From: an uncultured Collinsella sp.
Lineage (GTDB): Bacteria; Actinomycetota; Coriobacteriia; Coriobacteriales; Coriobacteriaceae
NCBI GenBank assembly: GCA_900551555.1
Contig: URWC01000046.1
Location: forward strand, 1 to 11,986
Length of the DNA: 11,986 nt
Direction of reading: 5' to 3'
In this document: piece by piece, positions 7,459 through 11,986 of the stretch
Layout: every line of letters begins with the position of its first letter
How positions within the stretch are numbered: the stretch's first letter is position 1
Made by a program: the position numbers and the translations under genes
Notes under the pieces: generated by a model
The model's database searches: none
What the model saw: only the letters and a program-made list of their open reading frames with translations
What the model was told of the DNA's origin: nothing

Positions 7459-8376
7459 ATGCGCTGCCTTATCATCCACAACCCGGCATCGGGCCCCAGC
7501 TCAGATGAAATCTACGCATTCACGCACGCCCTCGCGCAGAGCGGCGACGAGGTCGTGATGCGTTTTATCGGCGATGGCATGGAGCCCGAGGACGCCGTGG
7601 CAGACGTGCGCGAGTTTGATCGCGTGGTCGTTTCGGGCGGCGACGGCACCGTCTCCAACGTGCTCGACCAGATGCGCGGATGCGGTGTCCCCACGCTCGT
7701 CTTCCCCTCCGGTACGGCCTGCCTGTTCTTCAACAACATCGGCAATGCCCCTGAGGCGGCGGCGCTCGCCAAGGCCTGCCGCGCCGGTCGCACGGTCAAA
7801 GTGGACATGGGCGAGCTCTTTTGGCTCGACGAGGACGGCAACGAGAAGCGCCACGGCTTTATCATCATCGCCGGCTCGGGCTTCGACGCCGAGATCATGA
7901 TGAAGGCCGCTCCCACCAAAAACGACATCGGCGAGATCGCCTACTTCCTCTCCGCGCTCGCCACGCCCAACCCCACGGTGGCGCACTTTACGATTGAGCA
8001 CGACGGCATTGTCGAGGAGCTCGACGGCATCTGTTGCATGGCCGGCAACACCTCGGTCATCCAAAACGACATCAACCTGTTCCCCGATTGCCGCATGAAC
8101 GACGGCATGGTCGACATTGCGGTCATCGAACCCGTACGCACCGTGCAGCTGCTGCCTACCGTGATCACCGCTGCGCTTGACCCCGCCGGCAAGGTACTCG
8201 GGCGCCCGCAGTTCAAGATCATCCAGACCAAGGAAGCCAAGATCACCTGCACCCCGTCGCTGGGCATGCAGTTCGATGGCGAGATCATCTCCAGCAACTC
8301 GGGCGTCTTTGGTGCCCGCGCACTTCCGCAATGCCTCGACCTCATCGTCGACGAATTCTCACCGCTTGGTAAATAG
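7459..8376 (+). CDS. Diacylglycerol kinase-like lipid kinase
   Basis: The 305-residue protein belongs to the DAGK catalytic / NAD kinase-like fold. The N-terminal nucleotide-binding start IIHNPASG (5-12) and the GGDGT loop (60-64) are clear. Next comes PSGTACLFFNNIG (83-95), at the place where most relatives have GTxNDxAR. This variant suggests a divergent branch whose lipid substrate may differ from that of DgkB-type kinases. The C-terminal beta-sandwich region reads GSGFDAEIMM and later MQFDGE, as in the family. It would phosphorylate a lipid such as diacylglycerol at the inner membrane face. A 30-codon membrane-protein gene follows after 9 bases. Confidence 0.85.
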   Translation: MRCLIIHNPASGPSSDEIYAFTHALAQSGDEVVMRFIGDGMEPEDAVADVREFDRVVVSGGDGTVSNVLDQMRGCGVPTLVFPSGTACLFFNNIGNAPEAAALAKACRAGRTVKVDMGELFWLDEDGNEKRHGFIIIAGSGFDAEIMMKAAPTKNDIGEIAYFLSALATPNPTVAHFTIEHDGIVEELDGICCMAGNTSVIQNDINLFPDCRMNDGMVDIAVIEPVRTVQLLPTVITAALDPAGKVLGRPQFKIIQTKEAKITCTPSLGMQFDGEIISSNSGVFGARALPQCLDLIVDEFSPLGK

Positions 8377-8385
8377 GAGGACCCC

Positions 8386-8478
8386 ATGAACGACAATCCC
8401 CTGATCGGCTTTATCGTCATCGTTTTGGCCATGCTCGTAGGCTATGCGATCAACGTGATCCACCGTCGGAAGAAGTAA
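8386..8478 (+). CDS. 30-residue single-pass membrane microprotein
   Basis: The reading frame starts MNDNPLIGFIVIVLAMLVGY and ends with HRRKK, so one hydrophobic helix (about residues 6-24) is followed by a positively charged tail. By the positive-inside rule the C-terminus lies in the cytosol. It is preceded by AGGAGG at optimal distance. It begins 9 bases after the lipid kinase stop and ends just before a strong terminator, so it is almost certainly the last gene of that two-gene operon. It resembles no family I can name. A role as membrane partner of the lipid kinase is inferred from position only. Confidence 0.7.
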   Translation: MNDNPLIGFIVIVLAMLVGYAINVIHRRKK

Positions 8479-8513
8479 TTCCACATTGGTATGATATTCA
8501 TCCAATTATCGTC

Positions 8514-8559
8514 TCCCCCGCTGTTTATGCATTTGTCAAACAGCGGGGGATTTTTATTT
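8514..8559 (+). terminator. Strong intrinsic terminator of the lipid kinase operon
   Basis: A perfect 13-bp stem joins tcccccgctgttt (8514-8526) and aaacagcggggga (8538-8550) around an 11-base loop. It is followed by TTTTTATTT. This is a textbook rho-independent terminator. Confidence 0.95.
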
Positions 8560-8783
8560 CGACCATTTTCGACACTCTATTTAACTGTAGTAATTGCAGG
8601 TCTTCTTTATTTAACTAAAGCTACAAATAGAGTATTATTAACCGCTCATCGCATATTTCATCACGCTTATCGAGTAAGTTTCTTTCATAGATGAATATTG
8701 TTTCCAGTTCGTTACGCTAATGGGGTGTCTTTATTGGCTGAAGCCCACTGGCGACAGAGGGCTTTCGCACGCTGGGAGGGAAA
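8560..8783 (+). promoter_or_regulatory. AT-rich leader of the C69 peptidase gene, with repeats
   Basis: The gap between the microprotein stop (8478) and the peptidase start is 305 bases. After the terminator it is strikingly AT-rich compared with the genes around it. It holds a 9-bp direct repeat TATTTAACT (8578-8586 and 8608-8616, exactly 30 bp apart). A 9-bp inverted repeat is also present, ACTCTATTT (8574-8582) and AAATAGAGT (8625-8633). Closer to the gene a 6-bp stem, aagccc (8741-8746) with gggctt (8759-8764), lies just before the GGGAGGG ribosome site. The region must contain the peptidase promoter, but no pair of boxes stands out. I recognise no riboswitch and see no credible coding frame. 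Confidence 0.45.
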
Positions 8784-10712
8784 ATGAGGAAAACTCACCC
8801 CGTCAACGCGCTCAAAAAGCTTGGCATAGGCCTCGCCTTTGGAGCTGCAACCATCATGTCCATGCCGACATCTGCGCTCGCCTGCACGCAGATGTACATG
8901 GGCAAGAACCTTACGGCCGACGGTGACACGTACTATGGCCGCGCCGAGGACTTCGATAAGCGCTACCTCAAGCACTTTGGCATTGAGCCTTCTCACGGCC
9001 CGGGGCATACGTACGGCTCGGACGAGTCCGCATTCATGTATACCTCGACCAAGACCACGTATCGCTACACCTATGTACGCGACCATCCCTCCCAGTGGCA
9101 CGGGCGCTATGATGCCTACTCTGAGGCAGGCATCAATGAGAAGGGCGTGTCCTGCTCCGCAACGCTGACCACCGGCATGAATGCTGATGCTGAGGCAGCA
9201 GACCCCCTGACCAAAACCGGTATTGGCGAGTACAGCTACGGCAGCGTTATCTTAGGTGAAAGCGCCAATGCACGTGAGGGCGTCGAGCTCCTCGGCAAGA
9301 TCATCGACGAGCAGGGCGCCTGCGGCAACGATCAGATTATCATCGCCGACAGCAACGAGACTTGGCTGTTTGCCGCACTTTCCGGCCACCAGTGGATCGC
9401 CATGAGGCTCACTGACGATATCGCCTCGCTCAACCCCAACATCGGCAACCTCAACTACAAGGTTGACCTCACCGACACCGCGAACTGTCTCCACTCTGCG
9501 ACCATCGAGTCCATGCCTAAGGAGAATGGCTTCGCCAAGTACTTCGATGACGGTCAATTTGACGTTGCCCAGACCTACGGCGAGGCAATTAGCGAAAAGG
9601 CCATGCATTCTTGGGCCCGTTATGTCCAGGGTCGCGCCTACTTCGGTGTGCCGCTCACCGAGGGCACCGACTACGAGATCGTCAAGGACGAGCGCGAAGA
9701 TGCTCGTGCCACGACCGGCGCCCTGGTTAGCAAGGCGCAGCCGCTGTTCTTCCAGCCCGGCAAGTCCGACTGGAACACCTTTGAGATGATCCGCGCGTTT
9801 GGCAACCGCGGCGAGAAGGTCCCGGGCCTCAACGCCAACACCGACGGCGCCTACGCCATTGGTACCGAGACCAACACCGAGGTCAATCTCTTCCAGATCC
9901 GTCAGGGCATGGACCCCGAGATCGCGACCATCCAGTGGGAGATGCTCTCCCGCGCCGCCTACTCCGTCGCCATCCCCTACTACTCCGCACTGCTCACCGA
10001 GGTTAGCCCGTACTACAGCGACCAGACCGTCTCCTTCGATCACTGCGAAGAGGAGGACATCGTGAACAACGAGGAGCCCGAGAACTCCATCAACTATGTC
10101 CTCATGGACATCAGCTCCCTGTGCTTCGAGCACCGTGAGCAGCTCGGCACCGGCGTTCGCACCTACCTCGACGCCCTCCAGAACGAGCTCGTCGAGCAGA
10201 ACTTGGAAGTCGACGAGGTCATGCAGGCCACCGAGGGCACCGAGGCCCGTACCGCCCTGGCCAACAAGGCCGGCAACGCTGCCACCAAGAACACCTATGT
10301 CAAGTGCAAGGCCCTGCTTCAGGAGATGCGCGCTTATCTGAAGGCTGAGGACTTCAGCAAGCCCTTCACCCCGAGCGACCTGAACACCGAGACCAACGGC
10401 CTCAAGGTGTCCATCACTTACGCCAAGGATGCTCTTGCCACCGATCCGGTCACCCCGGATCAGCCCGGCACCCCCGAGCAGCCCGGCACCCCCGAGCAGC
10501 CCGCTAAGCCCGAGCAGCCCACCACCAAGCCCGAGAAGCCTGGCAAGTCGGACACCACGACCACAGTAACCACCAACAAAACGAACACCAAGGGCGGCCT
10601 GCCCACCACCGGCGATCGTTTTGATGGCCGCGTGGTGGCTGCATTCGCCATCGCTGGCGTTGCCGTCATCTCCGCGGGCGGTTACTTCCTCTACCGTCGC
10701 AATAAGGAGTAA
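8784..10712 (+). CDS. Cell-wall-anchored C69-family peptidase (LPTTG)
   Basis: The 642-residue protein is a secreted Ntn-hydrolase of peptidase family C69 (dipeptidase/PepD-like). A signal peptide covers residues 1-33: KK near the start, a hydrophobic core, and ALA before the cut. This exposes C34, the predicted catalytic nucleophile, as the mature N-terminus (CTQMYMGKNLTADG, then YYGRAEDF). Later conserved stretches are NEKGVSCSATLT and GNDQIIIADSNETWLF. Residues 553-605 form a Pro/Glu/Thr-rich wall spacer. LPTTG (606-610), a hydrophobic helix (about 617-636) and YRRNKE complete a sortase signal. It probably cleaves dipeptides or short peptides at the cell surface. The ATG at 8784 follows GGGAGGG. 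The gene is flanked by two strong terminators, so it is monocistronic. Confidence 0.93.
   Translation: MRKTHPVNALKKLGIGLAFGAATIMSMPTSALACTQMYMGKNLTADGDTYYGRAEDFDKRYLKHFGIEPSHGPGHTYGSDESAFMYTSTKTTYRYTYVRDHPSQWHGRYDAYSEAGINEKGVSCSATLTTGMNADAEAADPLTKTGIGEYSYGSVILGESANAREGVELLGKIIDEQGACGNDQIIIADSNETWLFAALSGHQWIAMRLTDDIASLNPNIGNLNYKVDLTDTANCLHSATIESMPKENGFAKYFDDGQFDVAQTYGEAISEKAMHSWARYVQGRAYFGVPLTEGTDYEIVKDEREDARATTGALVSKAQPLFFQPGKSDWNTFEMIRAFGNRGEKVPGLNANTDGAYAIGTETNTEVNLFQIRQGMDPEIATIQWEMLSRAAYSVAIPYYSALLTEVSPYYSDQTVSFDHCEEEDIVNNEEPENSINYVLMDISSLCFEHREQLGTGVRTYLDALQNELVEQNLEVDEVMQATEGTEARTALANKAGNAATKNTYVKCKALLQEMRAYLKAEDFSKPFTPSDLNTETNGLKVSITYAKDALATDPVTPDQPGTPEQPGTPEQPAKPEQPTTKPEKPGKSDTTTTVTTNKTNTKGGLPTTGDRFDGRVVAAFAIAGVAVISAGGYFLYRRNKE
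10461..10496 (+). repeat. Tandem 18-bp repeat in the wall spacer of the peptidase
   Basis: Two exact 18-base units, cagcccggcacccccgag, stand head to tail. They encode the repeated QPGTPE block, with diverged half-units on both sides (DQPGTP, EQPAKP, EQPTTKP). Such slippage-prone repeats set the length of the spacer that crosses the peptidoglycan and are expected to vary between strains. Confidence 0.85.
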
Positions 10713-10719
10713 CGTCTTA

Positions 10720-10771
10720 GCTGAGCGGGCGAGGCAGCAATGTCAGCCTCGCCCGCTCAGCCCGCTCTTTT
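10720..10771 (+). terminator. Terminator of the C69 peptidase gene
   Basis: A perfect 16-bp stem joins gctgagcgggcgaggc (10720-10735) and gcctcgcccgctcagc (10746-10761) around a 10-base loop. It starts 8 bases after the stop codon. The tail CCGCTCTTTT gives a short U-run a few bases after the stem. The stem is exceptionally stable, and bidirectional structure is possible. Confidence 0.85.
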
Positions 10772-10775
10772 GACC

Positions 10776-10790
10776 GGCGGGAAACCCGCC
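10776..10790. other. Short GC hairpin downstream of the terminator
   Basis: ggcggg (10776-10781) and cccgcc (10785-10790) pair around AAA. It lies between the peptidase terminator and the AT palindrome. With the T-run of that palindrome (10798-10802) it could act as a back-up terminator, although the tract starts 7 bases late. Confidence 0.4.
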
Positions 10791-10791
10791 C

Positions 10792-10841
10792 GAAATCTTT
10801 TTAAAAAAGATTTCCCCGCACACACTTCGCTGTGCTATAGT
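10792..10841 (+). promoter_or_regulatory. Promoter of the tryptophan transporter operon with upstream AT palindrome
   Basis: TGCTATAGT (10833-10841) is an extended -10 element: TG, one base, then TATAGT. It predicts a start near 10848 and a 5' leader of about 50 bases before the leader peptide. The -35 region (tttcccc) is poor, as is common with an extended -10. Immediately upstream is a perfect 23-bp palindrome, GAAATCTTTTT (10792-10802), one A, then AAAAAGATTTC (10804-10814). It could be an UP element for RNA polymerase alpha or an operator for a repressor. Confidence 0.6.
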
Positions 10842-10899
10842 GCAGCGAAACAGCAACTAGGTGCGACCGCGCCACGGCATCACGAAAGGAGCCACCAAC

Positions 10900-10968
10900 A
10901 TGAAGAACACGATGAACTCTCTCAACAACTGGTGGTGGCGTGATGCGAATACGATCGGTCGACAGTGA
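10900..10968 (+). CDS. trpL: Tryptophan leader peptide (WWW)
   Basis: This is a 22-residue frame with three consecutive TGG codons at positions 11-13 (bases 10930-10938), reading NNWWWRD. It is preceded by AAGGAG at good spacing and ends in TGA at 10966-10968. Tryptophan is the rarest amino acid, so three in a row in so short a peptide, just before an intrinsic terminator, is the hallmark of a ribosome-mediated attenuator. Its translation is the sensor: stalling at the Trp codons signals low charged tRNA-Trp. The peptide itself probably has no other job. The encoded target is a tryptophan-transporter-like gene, which fits. Confidence 0.9.
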   Translation: MKNTMNSLNNWWWRDANTIGRQ

Positions 10969-11024
10969 GTCCCTCACGCCTGTTTTTGAGCTCTAGGTGA
11001 TTGGAAGGCCTCCGGTTTCGACCG
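10937..11024 (+). promoter_or_regulatory. Trp attenuator: alternative leader RNA pairings
   Basis: GGCGTGA (10937-10943) overlaps the third Trp codon and pairs perfectly with TCACGCC (10974-10980), the expected 1:2 hairpin. GTGAG/CTCAC (10965-10969 with 10973-10977) forms a competing small hairpin around the stop codon. CGGTCGA (10956-10962) is perfectly complementary to TCGACCG (11018-11024), which is the loop and start of the 3' arm of the terminator. A weaker pairing of TCAC..CT (10974-10981) with AGGTGA (10995-11000) is also possible. The logic is the standard one. A ribosome stalled on the Trp codons breaks the first hairpin and favours read-through. A ribosome that reaches the stop codon lets the terminator form. 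The true antiterminator cannot be chosen by eye. Confidence 0.65.
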
Positions 11025-11035
11025 GGGGCCTTTTT
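11005..11035 (+). terminator. Attenuator terminator with UUCG loop
   Basis: AAGGCCTCCGGT (11005-11016) pairs with ACCGGGGGCCTT (11021-11032), 12 bp with one G-U, around a UUCG tetraloop. A U-run reaches 11035. It lies 36 bases after the leader peptide stop and 77 bases before the transporter start. It therefore controls read-through into the transporter genes. Confidence 0.92.
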
Positions 11036-11112
11036 CTATCTCGAGCCCGATCGCATTCGCATCACGCGCCCCCGCTTTTCTCTTGCACCCCCCTTCCGAA
11101 AGGATTTTCACC

Positions 11113-11685
11113 ATGTCTCAGAACACCACCGCCACCCAGCCCCGCACCGTCCAGACCGCCGACCGCGGCAAACTCGACGTCCGCGCCCTTGTCCTGCTCG
11201 CCATCCTGCTCGCTGCAGGCTTCATCCTCAACTTCACCGTCGGCAAGGCCATCTCAGGCATCTCGGGCGGCATGATCAGCCCCGAGTTCATCATCTCGGC
11301 CTTCTGCCTCACCATCCTGGTCGTTCGCCCCAACATCGGCCAGGCGCTCGTCATTGGCCTCATCTCGGCTGCCGTAATCCAGATCACCACCACTTCGCCG
11401 TTCGTTGATTTTGCCGCCGAGGGCATCGCCGCCATGCTCATGGCCGGCATCGTCAACGCCGCCGGCAAGGACGGTCAGGTCAAGCCCGCGATCGCCATTG
11501 TCGCAACCTTCCTGACCACCTTTGTCTCCGGCGTCATCTTCATGGTCATCAAGATAGCCATGCTCGGCGTGGTCGGCGAGCTCGCCGCCGCCATGTTGCC
11601 CGTCGTCGCCATGACCGCCGTCTTTAACGCCATTCTGGTCGGCGCCCTCTACTTGCCCATCCAGAAGGCCCTTAGGCTCAACTAA
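11113..11685 (+). CDS. trpP: TrpP-like tryptophan transporter membrane component (ECF S-component type)
   Basis: The 190-residue protein is very hydrophobic, with about six helices near residues 24-43, 56-71, 76-92, 98-117, 123-146 and 158-183. A polar N-terminus of about 20 residues precedes them. The stretches GGMISPEFIISAF, RPNIGQALVIGLISA and FNAILVGALYLPIQKAL resemble TrpP/YhaG tryptophan transporters of Firmicutes as I remember them. Size and topology also fit an S-component of energy-coupling-factor transporters. The Met at 11113 was chosen because AAAGGA lies 8 bases upstream. An in-frame ATG at 11083 has no site. The Trp attenuator upstream and the ABC ATPase downstream both support tryptophan uptake. 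Substrate certainty rests mainly on the leader peptide. Confidence 0.8.
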   Translation: MSQNTTATQPRTVQTADRGKLDVRALVLLAILLAAGFILNFTVGKAISGISGGMISPEFIISAFCLTILVVRPNIGQALVIGLISAAVIQITTTSPFVDFAAEGIAAMLMAGIVNAAGKDGQVKPAIAIVATFLTTFVSGVIFMVIKIAMLGVVGELAAAMLPVVAMTAVFNAILVGALYLPIQKALRLN

Positions 11686-11691
11686 CCCACT

Positions 11692-11792
11692 CGGCTTTAC
11701 GAGCCACCCCATCTTGGCGTTCATTCGTCGCTCGCGTACCCAAGTACGCTTCGCTCCTCTTTCGCGCCAACCTGGGGCCCCTCGTAAAGCCG
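11692..11792. repeat. 101-nt interrupted palindrome, repeat-like element
   Basis: Perfect 12-bp outer arms CGGCTTTACGAG (11692-11703) and CTCGTAAAGCCG (11781-11792) enclose further matching arms. These are CCCCA/TGGGG (11707-11711 with 11773-11777), TTGGCG/CGCCAA (11714-11719 with 11765-11770) and an apical GCGTAC-CCAA-GTACGC (11734-11749). It looks like a MITE- or REP-type dispersed repeat. It starts 7 bases after the transporter stop codon. No reading frame in it is credible. Confidence 0.8.
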
Positions 11793-11811
11793 TCTCCGTG
11801 CTTCACCACCA

Positions 11812-11877
11812 AAGACCGTCCCAAACAACGAGCTTTTTTGGGACGGTCTTAAACAACTGGTCATTTAAGACTGTCCC
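11812..11877. repeat. Three-arm palindromic repeat element (REP-like)
   Basis: Arm 1 AAGACCGTCCCAAA (11812-11825) pairs perfectly over 14 bp with arm 2 (11837-11850). Bases GGGACGGTCTTAAA (11840-11853), which overlap arm 2, also pair with arm 3 TTTAAGACTGTCCC (11864-11877) over 14 bp with one G-U. The two hairpins cannot coexist. Repeats with GGGAC/GTCCC cores are typical of REP-like families, but no transposase is visible here. No U-run follows, so neither hairpin is a simple terminator. Confidence 0.8.
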
Positions 11878-11898
11878 CAATGACTATGAAAGGTATCC

Positions 11899-11986
11899 AT
11901 GGAAACGATCATCAACGTCGACGATGTCTCGTTCTCCTATGGCACGCAGACCGAACAGGCGCTCAGCCACATCTCGCTCAGCGTGA
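11899..11986 (+). CDS. ECF/ABC transporter ATPase, N-terminal 29 residues (cut by window edge)
   Basis: The frame begins METIINVDDVSFSYGTQTEQ and continues ALSHISLSV to the window end. This is the usual start of ABC ATPases, with the A-loop aromatic in FSYG and the strand before Walker A. The Walker motifs lie beyond the window. The style fits EcfA/CbiO-type ATPases that power ECF transporters, and the gene stands behind a probable S-component. GAAAGG precedes the ATG. It probably belongs to the attenuated tryptophan transport operon, although 213 bases of repeats lie between. It could be a fused double ATPase or the first of two. The window does not show which. Confidence 0.8.
   Translation, partial: METIINVDDVSFSYGTQTEQALSHISLSV

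Noticed and set aside
7501..8331. 276-codon minus-strand open frame inside the lipid kinase gene
   Set aside because: The sense strand carries GGDGT and other conserved motifs. The antisense product is Asp/Gly/Val-rich and unrecognisable.
8491..8694. 67-codon open frame after the microprotein
   Set aside because: It runs through the strong terminator at 8514-8559 and AT-rich non-coding DNA, and has no ribosome binding site.
8730..8783. Possible riboswitch before the peptidase gene (stem with ACTGGCGACAG loop)
   Set aside because: The stem is only 6 bp, and the loop matches no cobalamin, cyclic-di-GMP or cyclic-di-AMP riboswitch consensus that I know.
9252..10133. 293-codon minus-strand open frame inside the C69 peptidase gene
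   Set aside because: It mirrors the codon structure of the peptidase on the opposite strand, resembles no family and has no convincing ribosome site.
10842..11112. T-box riboswitch as the control of the transporter
   Set aside because: I see no T-box antiterminator motif or specifier stem. The short frame with WWW codons and a ribosome site explains the region better.
11714..11986. 90-codon open frame across the repeat region and the ATPase start
   Set aside because: It is in a different frame from the ATPase and crosses both palindromic elements. Its product is Arg/Ser-rich noise.

Overview
The window looks like chromosomal DNA from a high-GC, Gram-positive gut anaerobe. The likely group is the Coriobacteriia (Collinsella-like). 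This is inferred from protein character and gene content: acetate kinase, an LPxTG-anchored C69 peptidase and an ECF-type transporter. No marker gene confirms it. No rRNA, tRNA, CRISPR array or transposase gene is visible.

The left part (1-7360) is read entirely on the minus strand. In transcription order it holds ribonuclease D (rnd), a YugP-type membrane zinc metallopeptidase, the two exonuclease VII subunits (xseA, xseB), a HIT/HinT-type nucleotide hydrolase, a LysR regulator, an MFS exporter, and the N-terminal 288 residues of acetate kinase (ackA, cut by the window edge). Housekeeping nucleic-acid genes make up most of it. The LysR/MFS pair (985-3155) is visibly poorer in G+C than its neighbours and looks like an accessory insert between hinT and ackA.

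From 7459 onward everything is on the plus strand. A diacylglycerol/lipid kinase-like protein is followed at once by a 30-residue single-pass membrane microprotein and a strong terminator. A 305-base gene-free, AT-rich stretch then leads to a 642-residue secreted peptidase. Its catalytic Cys is the first mature residue and it carries an LPTTG sortase signal. The gene ends at a perfect 16-bp terminator hairpin.

The most interesting part is 10776-11986. A promoter-like region contains a perfect AT palindrome and an extended -10. It precedes a 22-codon leader peptide with three consecutive Trp codons, then a classical UUCG-loop intrinsic terminator. The gene behind it encodes a small TrpP-like membrane protein, and an ECF-type ABC ATPase begins 213 bases further on. 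Read together, this is a tryptophan uptake system controlled by ribosome-mediated transcription attenuation. When charged tRNA-Trp is scarce, the ribosome stalls on the Trp codons and the transporter is expressed. The gap between the membrane component and the ATPase is filled by two families of palindromic repeats: a 101-nt interrupted hairpin and a three-arm element with mutually exclusive hairpins. These could uncouple expression of the two subunits.
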